Origin: Magnetospirillum sp. SS-4
Lineage (GTDB): Bacteria > Pseudomonadota > Alphaproteobacteria > Rhodospirillales > Magnetospirillaceae
Assembly: GCF_902729425.1 (NCBI RefSeq)
Contig: NZ_CACVCH010000046.1
Span: forward strand, 1 to 64,000
Length of the DNA: 64,000 nucleotides
Direction of reading: 5' to 3'
The stretch's first letter is position 1. Every line of letters starts with the position of its first letter. The notes below the pieces were generated by a model. That model saw nothing but the letters and a program-made list of their open reading frames with translations, was not told the DNA's origin and searched no databases. Shown here one piece after another: positions 34,401 through 44,347 of this stretch. Made by a program: the position numbers and the translations under genes.

Positions 34401-36671
34401 ATGCGTTTCGTGCTGTTGTCGGTCGTGCTCGCAGGCCTGCTGGTGGGGTCGTTCGCCGCCGTGGCCCAGGAGGGCGGGAGCGTCCGATCCATTTCGGTGC
34501 AGGGAACCCAGCGCATCGAGGTCGAGACCGTCAAGTCCTACATGACCATCGCCGAGGGCGACCTCTACGATCCCGACCGGATCAACCGTTCGTTGAAGGC
34601 GCTGTTCAACACCGGTCTGTTCAAGGACGTGTCGTTTCGCCGCGAAGGCGACCAGCTGGTGGTGCGGGTGATCGAGAACCCCATCATCAATCGCATCGCC
34701 TTCGAGGGCAACAAGCGCCTCAACAGCGAGCAGTTGCAGACCGAGGTGCAACTGCGCCCGCGCACGGTCTATACCCGCTCGAAGGTCCAGAACGACGTCA
34801 AGCGCATCCTGGAACTCTACCGCCGCAGTGGCCGTTTCGCCGCCGTGGTCGAGCCCAAGCTGATCGAGCTGGAGCAGAACCGCGTCGACCTGGTGTTCGA
34901 GATCAGCGAGGGCCAGTCCACCAATGTCCGCCGCATCTCCTTCGTCGGCAACAAGCGCTATGACGAGGACAAGCTGCGCGAGGTCCTTCACACCAAGGAG
35001 GAGCGCTGGTATCGCTTCCTGTCCTCCGACGACACCTACGATCCCGACCGCGTCACCTATGACCGCGAGCTGCTGCGCCGCTTCTACCTGAAGCGCGGCT
35101 ATGCCGATTTCCGGGTGTCGTCGGCGATCGCCGAACTCACCCCCAATCGCGACGGCTTCTTCATCACCTACACCATCGAGGAAGGCGAGCGCTTCGCGTT
35201 CGGCAAGTCGACCATCAACGCCAGCCTGCGCGATCTCAAGGCCGAGGAACTCGTTCCGCTGCTGGAGAGCGAGGAGGGCGACTGGTACAACGCCGATCAG
35301 GTCGAGGATATCGTCCAGAAGCTGACCACCGCCGTCGGAACCAAGGGTTACGCCTTCGTCGACGTGCGCCCCCAGGTCAACCGCAACGCCGAAACCAAGA
35401 CCATCGACATCGTCTACAACATCCAGGAAGGCCCGCGGGTCTTTGTCGAGCGCATCGATATTTCCGGCAACGTCCGCACCCTGGACAGGGTGATCCGCCG
35501 CGAATTCCGACTGGTGGAGGGAGACGCCTTCAATTCGGCCAAGCTGCGCCGGTCCCAGCAGCGTATTCGCGATCTCAACTTCTTCGAGAAGGCCGAAGTC
35601 ACCAACGTCCCGTCCGACAGCGCCCCCGACCGCACCGTCATCAAGGTCAACGTCCAGGAGAAGTCCACCGGCGAACTGTCCCTGGGCGTCGGCTATTCCA
35701 CCTTGATCGGTCCCATGATCGAGGCGTCGCTGCGCGAGCGCAATCTGCTGGGCCGTGGCCAGGATGTCCGTCTGGCGGGCCTGCTGGGCACCAAGCGGAC
35801 CCAGATCGACTTCTCGTTCACCGAACCCTATTTCCTGGAACGCGAGATCGCCGCCGGATTCGACCTGTTCGCCATGGAGCGCAAGCTTCAGGATGAAAGC
35901 TCGTACAGCGCGACCACCGAGGGCGGCGGCCTGCGGATCGGCTACCAGATCACCGAGCCGCTGCGCCAGGACTGGAAGTACACCCTGAAGCAGGACACGG
36001 TGAAGTCGGTCAACACCTCCTCGCGCTATATCCGCGAGCAGGTCGGCTCGCGCATCACGTCGTCGGTGTTGCAGTCCGTCACCTACGACAAGCGCGACAG
36101 CCGCATCGAGCCTTCCGAGGGCTATTTCCTGCGTGGCATCACCGAGGCCGCCGGTCTTGGCGGCGACGCCCATTACCTGCGCGGAACCGCCATGGCGGGT
36201 CAGTATTTCCCGCTGTGGGTGGAGCGCTGGGTCCTGTCGCTGACCGCCAGCGGCTCGTACATCTATGGGTTGGGCGAGCGCGTGCGCATCACCGACCGCT
36301 TCTATGCCGGCGGCGATTCCCTTCGCGGTTTCGCCACCGGCGGCGTCAGTCCCCGCGACAAGCAGACCAACGATGCCCTTGGCGGCAACTGGATGGCTAC
36401 CGGTTCGGCGCAGGTTCGCTTCCCGCTCGGCCTGCCGGAGGAATTCGGCGTCATGGGCCACACCTTCACCGACGTGGGAACGGTCGGGCAGGCGGACGTG
36501 GACGATCTCTCGGACGTCAACCATGCCAGTTCCATCCGCATTTCCGCCGGCTTCGGCCTGTCGTGGAAATCGCCCATGGGGCCGGTCGCCATCGATATCG
36601 GCTATCCGCTGGTGAAGGAGGCCTTCGACGAGAAGGAAATCTTCAAGTTCAGCTTCGGAACCAGGTTCTAG
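34401..36671 (+). CDS. bamA: Outer membrane protein assembly factor BamA
   Basis: The central beta-barrel of the BAM complex, which folds outer-membrane proteins. The 756-residue protein has a signal peptide (MRFVLLSVVLAGLLVGSFAAVAQ) and five POTRA domains (about residues 28-410). A 16-strand barrel follows, with the conserved YAGGDSLRGF-like lid motif, and a C-terminal Phe (FSFGTRF). A GGGGGG Shine-Dalgarno lies before the ATG. It is followed by ompH as in most proteobacteria. Confidence 0.97.
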   Translation: MRFVLLSVVLAGLLVGSFAAVAQEGGSVRSISVQGTQRIEVETVKSYMTIAEGDLYDPDRINRSLKALFNTGLFKDVSFRREGDQLVVRVIENPIINRIAFEGNKRLNSEQLQTEVQLRPRTVYTRSKVQNDVKRILELYRRSGRFAAVVEPKLIELEQNRVDLVFEISEGQSTNVRRISFVGNKRYDEDKLREVLHTKEERWYRFLSSDDTYDPDRVTYDRELLRRFYLKRGYADFRVSSAIAELTPNRDGFFITYTIEEGERFAFGKSTINASLRDLKAEELVPLLESEEGDWYNADQVEDIVQKLTTAVGTKGYAFVDVRPQVNRNAETKTIDIVYNIQEGPRVFVERIDISGNVRTLDRVIRREFRLVEGDAFNSAKLRRSQQRIRDLNFFEKAEVTNVPSDSAPDRTVIKVNVQEKSTGELSLGVGYSTLIGPMIEASLRERNLLGRGQDVRLAGLLGTKRTQIDFSFTEPYFLEREIAAGFDLFAMERKLQDESSYSATTEGGGLRIGYQITEPLRQDWKYTLKQDTVKSVNTSSRYIREQVGSRITSSVLQSVTYDKRDSRIEPSEGYFLRGITEAAGLGGDAHYLRGTAMAGQYFPLWVERWVLSLTASGSYIYGLGERVRITDRFYAGGDSLRGFATGGVSPRDKQTNDALGGNWMATGSAQVRFPLGLPEEFGVMGHTFTDVGTVGQADVDDLSDVNHASSIRISAGFGLSWKSPMGPVAIDIGYPLVKEAFDEKEIFKFSFGTRF

Positions 36672-36710
36672 CCGTTGTCCCGGATGTCCGATACCAGAGG
36701 TCGATCGAGG

Positions 36711-37313
36711 ATGAGGGCCTGGCTGGCGGCGGCGGCCCTGGCCGTGGCCACGGTCACGGCCGGCCCGGCCTTGGCCCAGAAGGCCCCCGCCGCCGCTCCG
36801 GTGTCCATCATCATCGTCGATGTCCAGGCCGCCCAGCGGGAATCCCTGGCGGGCAAGGCCCTGCTCGCCCAGCGCGACAAGTACCAGCAGAGCTTCCAGC
36901 ACGAATTCAATACCGCCCGCCAGCAATTGCAGGCCGCCGACCAGGAGCTGGCCAAGCAGAAGGGCGGCCTGACCCAGGAAGCCTACGAGCGGAAGGCCAA
37001 GGAACTGGAACAGCGGGTGATCGCCTTCCAGCGGCGGACCCAGGTGGCGGTCCGCGCCCTGGACAAGTCGACCGAACTGGCCGGGGCCGAACTGATGAAC
37101 GGAATCCTTGGCATCACCGGCGAGATCGCCAGCGAGATGGGGGCCAATCTGGTGCTGCCCAAGCAGCAGGTGGTGCTGCACGAGCCGCGTATGGACGTGA
37201 CCGGTCTGGTGATCGAGCGGCTGAACCGCCGGATGTCCACCATCAATTTCCCCGTTCCGGTGGTTGACGAGCCCGCCCAGGCTCCGGCCGGAACCAAGCC
37301 GGGCAGGAAGTAG
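36711..37313 (+). CDS. OmpH/Skp-family periplasmic chaperone
   Basis: A periplasmic holdase for unfolded outer-membrane proteins. The 200-residue protein has a signal peptide ([22 protein letters not shown]), then [33 protein letters not shown] charged coiled-coil region (about residues 60-130) forms the tentacles. I start at the ATG at 36711, with AGAGG ten bases upstream and an ideal signal peptide; in-frame starts at 36675 (TTG) and 36684 (ATG) are longer alternatives. Position between bamA and lpxD is canonical. Confidence 0.88.
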   Translation: MRAWLAAAALAVATVTAGPALAQKAPAAAPVSIIIVDVQAAQRESLAGKALLAQRDKYQQSFQHEFNTARQQLQAADQELAKQKGGLTQEAYERKAKELEQRVIAFQRRTQVAVRALDKSTELAGAELMNGILGITGEIASEMGANLVLPKQQVVLHEPRMDVTGLVIERLNRRMSTINFPVPVVDEPAQAPAGTKPGRK

Positions 37314-37317
37314 AGTC

Positions 37318-38337
37318 ATGGCCGATTCGAGATTCTTCACCGTCTCCGGACCGTTCAGCCTGGGCCGGCTGGCGGATGTCGCCGTTGCCGTTCCCTCTGC
37401 CGGGGCCGATCCGGAGACGATGTTCGCCGACGTGGCGCCGCTGGAGACCGCCGGCGCCTCGGACGTGTCGTTTCTGGACAACAGGAAATACGTGGCGGCG
37501 TTCCAGGCCAGCAAGGCCGGGCTGTGCGTCGTCGCGCCCGAGATGGTGGACAAGGCCCCCGCCGGCATGGCCCTGCTGGTGTCGAAGGACCCCTATCGGT
37601 CCTATGCCCGCATCGCCCAGGCCTTCTACCCGGTTCCGGCTCCCGATCCCTGGGTGGCGCCCACCGCCTGGGTCGATCCCGACGCCACCATCGGCGAGGG
37701 GTGCCGCATCGAGCCGGGCGCGGTGATCGAGGCCGGCGCCGAGGTCGGGCCGCGCTGCCGCATCGGCGCCAACGCCGTCATTGGCAGGGGGGTGCGTCTT
37801 GGCGAGGATTGCATCATCGGCGCCAACGCCACCGTTTCCCATGCCCTGCTGGGGCGTCGGGTCAACATCTATCCGGGAGCGCGGATCGGCCAGGACGGCT
37901 TCGGCTTCGCCATGGGGCCGGAAGGGCACCTGAAGGTGCCGCAGCTGGGGCGCGTCGTCATCGGCGACAATGTCGAGATCGGCGCCAACGCCACCATCGA
38001 CCGCGGCGCCGGGCCGGATACGGTGATCGGCGACGGCTGCATGATAGACAACCTGGTCCAGATTGGGCACAACGTCCAGATGGGGCGCGGCTGCGTGATC
38101 GTGTCGCAGGTGGGCATCTCGGGCTCGACCCGGCTGGGCGATTTCGTCGCCGCCGGCGGTCAGGCCGGGCTTACCGGCCATCTCAAGATCGGCTCGGGGG
38201 CGCGTATCGCCGCCCAGGCCGGGGTGATGCGCGACGTCGGGCCGGGCGAGACCGTGGGCGGCGCCCCGGCGGTGCCCATGGCCGACTGGCTGCGCCAGAG
38301 CGCCATCCTGGCCAGGATGGCGCGCAAGAAGGGTTGA
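37318..38337 (+). CDS. lpxD: UDP-3-O-acylglucosamine N-acyltransferase LpxD
   Basis: Third step of lipid A synthesis, adding the N-linked acyl chain from acyl-ACP. The 339-residue protein has an N-terminal uridine-binding domain ([24 protein letters not shown]). A left-handed beta-helix of hexapeptide repeats (about residues 110-300) follows, then GNMVLIGHNVQ-like catalytic His context ([12 protein letters not shown]). A C-terminal helix with [16 protein letters not shown] is present. It starts 4 bp after the ompH-like gene. Confidence 0.96.
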   Translation: MADSRFFTVSGPFSLGRLADVAVAVPSAGADPETMFADVAPLETAGASDVSFLDNRKYVAAFQASKAGLCVVAPEMVDKAPAGMALLVSKDPYRSYARIAQAFYPVPAPDPWVAPTAWVDPDATIGEGCRIEPGAVIEAGAEVGPRCRIGANAVIGRGVRLGEDCIIGANATVSHALLGRRVNIYPGARIGQDGFGFAMGPEGHLKVPQLGRVVIGDNVEIGANATIDRGAGPDTVIGDGCMIDNLVQIGHNVQMGRGCVIVSQVGISGSTRLGDFVAAGGQAGLTGHLKIGSGARIAAQAGVMRDVGPGETVGGAPAVPMADWLRQSAILARMARKKG

Positions 38338-38376
38338 GTTGCATTCGGGACCGGTATCGACAAGGCAGGGCTGCAT

Positions 38377-38841
38377 ATGGACACTACCGTCAACGACCAG
38401 GGCAAGGTCATCGACATCAGCCGGATCATCCAGATGATCCCCCACCGCTATCCCTTCCTCATGGTGGACAGGGTAGTCGAAGTCGTGGCCAACGAAAGCG
38501 CCGTCGGCATCAAGAACGTCACCATCAACGAGCCGTTCTTCCAGGGGCATTTTCCCTCGCGGCCGGTATTTCCGGGCGTGCTGATCATCGAGGCCATGGC
38601 CCAGACCGCCGCCGTCCTGGTGGTCGAGACCCTGGGGCCGTCGGCCGAGGGCAAGCTGGTCTATTTCATGAGCGTCGAGGGCGCCCGTTTCCGCAAGCCG
38701 GTGGGGCCGGGCGACCAGCTTCACATCCATGTCACCAAGGAACGCTCGCGCGGCAATGTCTGGAAATTCCGTGGCGAGGCCAAGGTGGATGGGACCCTGG
38801 TCGCCGAGGCGACCTATGCCGCCATGATCCTGGATGAATAG
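38377..38841 (+). CDS. fabZ: 3-hydroxyacyl-[ACP] dehydratase FabZ
   Basis: Dehydrates 3-hydroxyacyl-ACP in fatty-acid elongation and draws on the same precursor as LpxA. The 154-residue hot-dog protein has [13 protein letters not shown] and the active-site motif [20 protein letters not shown], with its catalytic His and Glu. Placement between lpxD and lpxA balances phospholipid and lipid A synthesis. It follows lpxD by 39 bp. Confidence 0.97.
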   Translation: MDTTVNDQGKVIDISRIIQMIPHRYPFLMVDRVVEVVANESAVGIKNVTINEPFFQGHFPSRPVFPGVLIIEAMAQTAAVLVVETLGPSAEGKLVYFMSVEGARFRKPVGPGDQLHIHVTKERSRGNVWKFRGEAKVDGTLVAEATYAAMILDE

Positions 38842-38847
38842 GACACG

Positions 38848-39651
38848 ATGACCAACATTCACCCCACCGCGCTGGTCGATTCCAGGGCCGAGATCGCCGC
38901 CTCCGCCGTCGTCGGTCCGTTCTGCGTGATCGGTCCCGAGGTCCGTCTGGACGACGACGTCGAACTGGTCTCGCATGTGGCGGTGGCGGGGCGGACCGTC
39001 ATCGGCGCCGGCACCCGCGTCTTTCCCTTCGCCTCCATCGGTCACCGGCCGCAGGACCTGAAGTATCGCGGCGAGCCCTCGACCCTGGAGATCGGCCGCA
39101 ACAACCAGATCCGCGAGCATGTCACCATGAATCCCGGCACCGAGGGCGGCGGCATGGTGACGCGGGTGGGCGATAACTGCCTGTTCATGGCCAGCGCCCA
39201 TGTGGCGCATGACTGCATCCTGGGCGACAACGTCATCATGGCCAACAACGCCACCCTGGCCGGCCATGTCCTGGTGGGGGAATTCGCCTTCCTGGGCGGG
39301 TTGTGCGCGGTGCACCAGTTCGTGCGCATCGGACGCCATGCCATGATCGGCGGCATGTCCGGGGTCGAGGCCGACGTGATTCCGTTCGGCACCGTCATCG
39401 GCAACCGCGCCCATCTCAACGGTCTCAACATCGTCGGGCTGAAGCGGCGCGGCTTTTCCCGCGACGACATCCACACCCTGCGCAACGCCTATCGCCTGCT
39501 GTTCGCGCCGGAAGGAACGTTGCAGGAGCGGTTGTCGGACGTGGAGGAGCAGTTCCAGGGCAACGCGGCGGTGATGGAGATCGTTGCGTTCATCCGTTCG
39601 GATTCGTCGCGCTCGCTCAGCACTCCCAAATTCACCGGCGATGCGGGCTAA
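38848..39651 (+). CDS. lpxA: UDP-N-acetylglucosamine O-acyltransferase LpxA
   Basis: First step of lipid A synthesis. The 267-residue trimeric left-handed beta-helix protein has IHPTALVDSRAEIAASAVVGPFCVIGP, then HVTMNPGTEGGGMVTRVGDNCLFMASAHVAHDC. It also has LGGLCAVHQFVRIGRHAMIGG, with the His residues of the active site. The C-terminal helical domain begins at NIVGLKRRGFSRDDI. Its 3' end overlaps lpxI by 11 bp. Confidence 0.97.
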   Translation: MTNIHPTALVDSRAEIAASAVVGPFCVIGPEVRLDDDVELVSHVAVAGRTVIGAGTRVFPFASIGHRPQDLKYRGEPSTLEIGRNNQIREHVTMNPGTEGGGMVTRVGDNCLFMASAHVAHDCILGDNVIMANNATLAGHVLVGEFAFLGGLCAVHQFVRIGRHAMIGGMSGVEADVIPFGTVIGNRAHLNGLNIVGLKRRGFSRDDIHTLRNAYRLLFAPEGTLQERLSDVEEQFQGNAAVMEIVAFIRSDSSRSLSTPKFTGDAG

Positions 39652-40468
39652 GCTCGGCATCGTGGCGGGGGGGGGCGAGCTTCCCGGGCTCGTCGCCGCC
39701 GCCTGCCGGGCCGAGGGGCGCGATTACCACATTCTGGCGCTTAGCGGCCACGCCGATCCCCTGGTGATCGGCGATGGGCCGGCCGACTGGATTCGGCTGG
39801 GCGAGGCCGGAACCGGTTTCGACAAGCTGCGCCAGGCCGGTGTCGCCGAGGTGGTGATGATCGGGCCGGTGCGCCGGCCGTCCATTGGCGAACTTGCCCC
39901 TGATTTCCGCACCGCCCGCTTTTTCGCCCGGGTCGGGCTGAAGGCTTTGGGGGACGACGGCCTGCTGCGGGCGGTGGTGGCCGAGCTGGAGGGCGAGGGG
40001 TTCAAGGTGGTGGGGGTCGACGAGGTGCTGTCCGACTGCCTTGCCGTCCCCGGCCGCTATGGCCGTCATGCCCCGGATGCCCAGGCCGAGGCCGATATCG
40101 CCCGCGGCGTCCAGGTGGCGCGGGGTCTGGGGGCGCTGGACGTCGGTCAGGCGGTGGTGGTGCAGCAGGGCATCGTGCTGGGGGTCGAGGCTGTCGAGGG
40201 CACCGACCGGCTGCTGGCCCGCTGCGGCGACCTGGCCCGCCAGGGACCGGGGGGAGTGCTGGTCAAGCTGAGAAAGCCCGGCCAGGACCGTCGCGTCGAC
40301 CTGCCCACCATTGGCGCCGCCACCCTTGCCAACGCCGCCGCCGCCGGGTTGCGCGGCGTCGCGGTCGAGGCGGGCGGAGCCCTGGTGCTGGGGCGCGACG
40401 CCGTGGCGGCCGAGGCCGACCGGCTGGGTCTGTTCGTGGTCGGCATCGGGAGCGGGGAGGGCGAATGA
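39641..40468 (+). CDS. lpxI: UDP-2,3-diacylglucosamine pyrophosphatase LpxI
   Basis: Hydrolyses UDP-diacylglucosamine to lipid X by attack on the alpha phosphate; it replaces LpxH in many alphaproteobacteria. The 275-residue protein starts MRAKLGIVAGGGELPGLVAAAC. It has VVMIGPVRRPSIGELAPD and the C-terminal VLVKLRKPGQDRRVDLPTIGAATLANAAAAGLRGVAVEAGGALVL, all typical of LpxI. It overlaps lpxA by 11 bp and lpxB by 4 bp, so all three are translationally linked. Confidence 0.95.
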   Translation: MRAKLGIVAGGGELPGLVAAACRAEGRDYHILALSGHADPLVIGDGPADWIRLGEAGTGFDKLRQAGVAEVVMIGPVRRPSIGELAPDFRTARFFARVGLKALGDDGLLRAVVAELEGEGFKVVGVDEVLSDCLAVPGRYGRHAPDAQAEADIARGVQVARGLGALDVGQAVVVQQGIVLGVEAVEGTDRLLARCGDLARQGPGGVLVKLRKPGQDRRVDLPTIGAATLANAAAAGLRGVAVEAGGALVLGRDAVAAEADRLGLFVVGIGSGEGE

Positions 40469-41628
40469 CCCTCATCTACGTCATCGCCGGCGAACCCTCG
40501 GGCGATCTGCTCGGCGGCCGTCTGATGGCCGCCCTGAAAAAGCGCGGCGGTGGGCGGGTGCGTTTCGCCGGCATCGGCGGCGAGGCCATGCGCGCCGAGG
40601 GGCTGGACAGTCTGTTCCCCATGTCGGAATTGTCGGTCATGGGGCTGGTGGAGGTGCTGCCGCGCCTGCCCAACATCTTCCGCCGCATCGGCCAGACCCT
40701 GGCCGACATCGAGGCGAAGCGGCCCGACGCGGTGCTGACCATCGATTCCTGGGGATTCACCGGCCGCATTCATGCCGGACTGAAGAAACGCGGTTCGAGC
40801 ATCCGCCGCATCCACTACGTCGCTCCCATGGTGTGGGCCTGGAAGTCGGGACGGACCAGGACCCTGGCCCGCGTCCTCGACCTGCTGCTGACCTTGCTGC
40901 CCAACGAGCCGGAATGGTTCGAGAAGGAGGGCCTGCGCAGCGTCCATGTCGGTCATCCGGTCATCGAGGGCGATGCCGGCAAGGGCGACGGCGCCGCCTT
41001 TCGCGCCCGTCACGGCATTCCAGCCGAGGCCAAGGTGGTCTGCGTGCTGCCCGGTTCCCGCCATTCCGAGACCGGGCGGCTGCTGAAGCCCTTCGCCGGG
41101 ACGCTGGCCCTGTTGTCGGCGCGTCATCCCGGCCTGTGGGCGGTGGCGCCCACTGTGGAGACGGTGGCCGGCGAGGTCGCCGCCGCCGCCCGCTTCTGGC
41201 CCTGTCCCAACGTGGTCGTCCGTGGAACGGCGGAAAAGCACGACGCCTTCGCCGCCTGCGACGTCGCCCTGGCGGCATCGGGGACGGTGGCGCTGGAACT
41301 GGCCATGGCCGGGCTGCCGGCGGTGATCGCCTACAAGGTGTCCCGGCTGTCCGCCTTCATTGCCACCCGCTTCCTGGGGCTCAACCTCAAATTCGTCACC
41401 CTGGTCAACATCCTGGTGGACGAAAGGGTGATGCCGGAACTGCTTCAGGACGATTGCCGCCCCGATCGGCTGGCCGCGGCGGTGGAGCGTCTGCTGCTTG
41501 ACGCCCCGGCGCGGCAGGCCCAGGTGGAAGGCGCGCGGCGCGCCCTGGTCAAGCTGGGTCTGGGCGGCGACAGTCCCAGCGCCAAGGCGGCCGCGACGGT
41601 GCTGGATTTCATCGGAGAGACCACATGA
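40465..41628 (+). CDS. lpxB: Lipid-A-disaccharide synthase LpxB
   Basis: GT19 glycosyltransferase that joins lipid X and UDP-diacylglucosamine into the lipid A disaccharide. The 387-residue protein has IYVIAGEPSGDLLGGRLMAALK near the start, FAGIGGEAM, PMSELSVMGLVEVLPRL, HYVAPMVWAWKSGR, LPGSRHSE and ALAASGTVALELAMAGLPAVIAYK. It overlaps lpxI (ATGA) and the following glyoxalase gene (ATGA). It completes the lpxD-fabZ-lpxA-lpxI-lpxB set. Confidence 0.97.
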   Translation: MTLIYVIAGEPSGDLLGGRLMAALKKRGGGRVRFAGIGGEAMRAEGLDSLFPMSELSVMGLVEVLPRLPNIFRRIGQTLADIEAKRPDAVLTIDSWGFTGRIHAGLKKRGSSIRRIHYVAPMVWAWKSGRTRTLARVLDLLLTLLPNEPEWFEKEGLRSVHVGHPVIEGDAGKGDGAAFRARHGIPAEAKVVCVLPGSRHSETGRLLKPFAGTLALLSARHPGLWAVAPTVETVAGEVAAAARFWPCPNVVVRGTAEKHDAFAACDVALAASGTVALELAMAGLPAVIAYKVSRLSAFIATRFLGLNLKFVTLVNILVDERVMPELLQDDCRPDRLAAAVERLLLDAPARQAQVEGARRALVKLGLGGDSPSAKAAATVLDFIGETT

Positions 41629-42023
41629 ACGACAGCGGTTGGAAATTTCTGCACGCCATGATCCGGGTCGGCGACCTGGACCGGTCCATCGACTTCTACA
41701 CCCGCCTGCTGGGCATGAAGCTGCTGCGTCGGCAGGATTATCCCGAGGGGCGCTTCACCCTGGCCTTTGTCGGCTATGGCGGCGAGGCGGACAATACCGT
41801 CGTCGAGCTGACCCATAACTGGGATACGCCGTCTTACGACCTGGGCGGCGGCTTCGGCCATCTCGCCCTGGGGGTTGGCGACATTCACGCCGCCTGCGCC
41901 CGGCTGGAATCCGAAGGCGCCAGGATCGTGCGGGCGCCAGGCCCCATGAAGCACGGCTCGACCGTCATCGCCTTTGTCGAGGACCCGGACGGCTACCGGA
42001 TCGAACTGATTCAAGGCAAGTAG
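41625..42023 (+). CDS. gloA: Lactoylglutathione lyase (glyoxalase I)
   Basis: Isomerises the methylglyoxal-glutathione hemithioacetal. The 132-residue protein has the family layout: FLHAMIRVGDLDRSIDFYTRLLGMKLLRR, FTLAFVGYGGE, VVELTHNWDT, FGHLALGVGDIHAACARLESEGARIVRAPGPMKHGS and FVEDPDGYRIELIQ. The metal ligands (His4-type, Glu in VVEL, His in FGHLA, Glu in IELI) are present. It is coupled to lpxB by an ATGA overlap and is immediately followed by hpnI. Confidence 0.95.
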   Translation: MNDSGWKFLHAMIRVGDLDRSIDFYTRLLGMKLLRRQDYPEGRFTLAFVGYGGEADNTVVELTHNWDTPSYDLGGGFGHLALGVGDIHAACARLESEGARIVRAPGPMKHGSTVIAFVEDPDGYRIELIQGK

Positions 42024-42024
42024 G

Positions 42025-43179
42025 GTGACGGACTGGAACGCCGGCGTCAGCGACATCGTCCTGCTGCTGCTTGCCCTGGCCGGTATCGTCTATCTGTCGT
42101 TGTCGCTGCGCCATGTCCTGGCGTTTCGGGAATGCGTCGCCGCCCCCGTGCCGGATGTGCTGCCGCCGCTGTCGGTGCTGAAGCCGTTGTGCGGGGCCGA
42201 ACCCCGGCTGTACGAATGCCTGCGCTCGTTCTGCGATCAGGATTATCCCGATTTCGAGATCGTATTCGGGGTACGCGAGGGCGACGATCCCGCCGTGACG
42301 GTGGTCGAGCGGCTGCGGCGCGACTTTCCCGATCTTTCCATCACCCTGGTGAGCGACGGCCGGCTTCACGGCGCCAATCTCAAGATTGGCAACGTTCTCA
42401 ACATCATGACGGCCTGCCGTCACGATCTGCTGCTGGTGTCGGACAGCGATGTCGAGGTGGGGCGCGACTGCTTCCGCGCCATGGTCGCCGACATGGCGCA
42501 ATCCGATGTCGGGGCGGTCTCTTGCATCTACAAGGGGTATCCGACCCGAGGCTGGGTCTCGGTGCTGGGCGCGCTCAACATCAACGGCTGGATCGTGCCG
42601 TCGGTGCTGCTGGACCGGGCCTTGAACGGAGTCGATGCCAGCCTTGGCCCGGCCATGCTGCTGCGGCGCCAGGCGCTGGACGCCATTGGCGGATTCGAGG
42701 CGGTGGCCGACTACCTGGCCGAGGATCACGAGATCGGCGAAAGGCTGGCCGGGGCCGGCTGGGCCGTGCGGTTGTCCGCCCACACCGTTCACACCATGGT
42801 GCACGAGGAAAGCCTGTCCACCCTGTTCCGTCACGAGGTTCGCTGGGCCCATACCGTGCGGGCGGTGCGGCCGCTCGACCATCTGCTGACGGTGGTGACC
42901 TGCGTGCTGCCGTTGCTGCTGGCGCTGCATGTGTTCCATCCCACTTGGTGGGGGGGGCTGCTGCTGGGGCTGTACCTGCTGCTGCGGCTGGCGCTGGACC
43001 GGGCGGTGCGGGTCCGTTTCGCCATCGTGCGGCCGGCGCCGTTCTGGATGGTGCCGTTGCGGGAAATCCTGTGCTTCGCGGTGTGGTTCTGGTCGATCTT
43101 CAGCCGCCGGGTGGTGTGGCGCGGCCAGCCCTACGCGCTGAAGCGCGGGGGGCGGCTGGTTCCGCTGGATCGGGGGTGA
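42025..43179 (+). CDS. hpnI: HpnI-type hopanoid glycosyltransferase (GT2/21)
   Basis: HpnI adds N-acetylglucosamine to bacteriohopanetetrol, on the way to glucosaminyl-hopanoids. The 384-residue protein has an N-terminal membrane helix and a GT-A domain with LSVLKPLCGAEPRLYECLRSFCDQDYPDFEIVFGVREGDDPA. It has the DSDVEVG metal motif, a FEAVADYLAEDHEIGERLAGAGW segment and the (Q/R)xxRW element (HEVRWAHTVRA), then two or three C-terminal helices. This is the ceramide-glucosyltransferase-like family. The start is GTG at 42025. hpnK lies 1.2 kb away, supporting the name. Confidence 0.88.
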   Translation: MTDWNAGVSDIVLLLLALAGIVYLSLSLRHVLAFRECVAAPVPDVLPPLSVLKPLCGAEPRLYECLRSFCDQDYPDFEIVFGVREGDDPAVTVVERLRRDFPDLSITLVSDGRLHGANLKIGNVLNIMTACRHDLLLVSDSDVEVGRDCFRAMVADMAQSDVGAVSCIYKGYPTRGWVSVLGALNINGWIVPSVLLDRALNGVDASLGPAMLLRRQALDAIGGFEAVADYLAEDHEIGERLAGAGWAVRLSAHTVHTMVHEESLSTLFRHEVRWAHTVRAVRPLDHLLTVVTCVLPLLLALHVFHPTWWGGLLLGLYLLLRLALDRAVRVRFAIVRPAPFWMVPLREILCFAVWFWSIFSRRVVWRGQPYALKRGGRLVPLDRG

Positions 43180-43186
43180 GCCGGCG

Positions 43187-44347
43187 TCACTCCCCGATCA
43201 GCCGGCCGCCATTCCAGCGGCGGACCAGATGCCAGGCCAGCGCCGCCGAGCCCGCCGACAGGGCGGCCATGGCGAGGAAGGAGCTTCCGCCGCCCCGTTC
43301 GTACAGGAATCCGCCCAGCGGCGTCATCAGGCCGGGGGCCAGTCCGACCGCGATGGCGGCGTAAAGCCCCTGGGCGCGCACCGACAGCGAATGCGGCACG
43401 GCGCGCTGGATGAAATGCATGGCGCCCAGGTGGGCGCAGCCGAAGGTGGCGGCGTGGAGGATCTGTGCGGCGGCGACCCAGGCGATGTCGGCGGTGATTC
43501 CCAAGATGGCCCAGCGCAGGGCGCCGCCCAGGGCGGCGGCCAGCAGAAGCCGGGCCGGGCCAAATCTGGCCACCACCCGTCCGCTGAAGGCGAACAGGAT
43601 GATCTCGGCCACCACGCCCTCGGACCACAGCAGGCCGATGGCCCAGTCGGACAGGCCGGAGGCCTTCCAGTGGATGGAGGCGAAGGCATAATAGACGGTG
43701 TGGCCGGCCTGGTTCAGCGAGGCGGCGGCCAGGAACAGCAGGAAGACGCCGCTGGCCAGCAGCGGCCGCAGCGGTGGCGGCGGTTCGTCCCTGGGCGGAA
43801 CCCGGGTGTCTGGCACCATGGCGCAGGTGACGGCGGTCAGGCCCAGCAGCCCGGCGACCAGCCAGGGCACCGACGCCACCGGCCAGTCGGTCAGCGCTTT
43901 GCCCATCAAGGTGGCGGCGGCGATGAACGACAGCGACCCCCACAGCCGCACCCGGCCGTAATCCAGCCGGTGGTTCTGGACCACCATCATCGACAGTGAA
44001 TCGCCCACCGGCATCAGGCTGGTGAAAGGAAAGATGGCCAGAACGGTGACGGCCAGCAGGGCGGGAAAGCCCTGGACGGCGGGAAACAGCAGCCACAGCA
44101 GGGTCGCCGCCACCGCCAGGATCAGCATCGGCCGCTTGCGGTCGCCGCGATGGTCGACCCAATGCCCGACCAGCGGGGTTGCCACCAGCCGGGTCAGGTA
44201 GCCGGCGGCGACCAGCAGGCCGATCTCGGTGGGGCCGAGGCCTTGATCCTTCAGCCATAGCGGCCAGAACGGGATGTGGATGCCGACGGCGGCGAAGATG
44301 GCGGCGTAGAACGCTGCCAACCGGATGGCGGCGGAGCGGCGGGTCAT
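43187..44347 (-). CDS. MFS transporter of the phenylpropionate-permease-like (MFS_1_like) group
   Basis: A 386-residue inner-membrane protein with about twelve helices. It starts MTRRSAAIRLAAFYAAIFAAVGIHIPFWPLWL and has the MFS loop motif GHWVDHRGDRKRPML between helices 2 and 3. The SLNQAGHTVYYAFASIHWKASGLSDWAIGLLWSEGVVAEI stretch is typical of HcaT-like members. The substrate is not deducible. Its ATG overlaps the hpnK stop (ATGA), so it may handle a hopanoid-related compound; that is inference from coupling. It converges on hpnI. Confidence 0.85.
   Translation of the reverse strand: MTRRSAAIRLAAFYAAIFAAVGIHIPFWPLWLKDQGLGPTEIGLLVAAGYLTRLVATPLVGHWVDHRGDRKRPMLILAVAATLLWLLFPAVQGFPALLAVTVLAIFPFTSLMPVGDSLSMMVVQNHRLDYGRVRLWGSLSFIAAATLMGKALTDWPVASVPWLVAGLLGLTAVTCAMVPDTRVPPRDEPPPPLRPLLASGVFLLFLAAASLNQAGHTVYYAFASIHWKASGLSDWAIGLLWSEGVVAEIILFAFSGRVVARFGPARLLLAAALGGALRWAILGITADIAWVAAAQILHAATFGCAHLGAMHFIQRAVPHSLSVRAQGLYAAIAVGLAPGLMTPLGGFLYERGGGSSFLAMAALSAGSAALAWHLVRRWNGGRLIGE

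Noticed and set aside
34194-37568. Very long minus-strand open frame (1124 codons) opposite bamA and ompH
   Set aside because: It is a GC-driven shadow frame: it crosses several real plus-strand genes, has no family motifs, and its His/Gly/Asp/Gln-rich composition is typical of antisense reading of high-GC genes.
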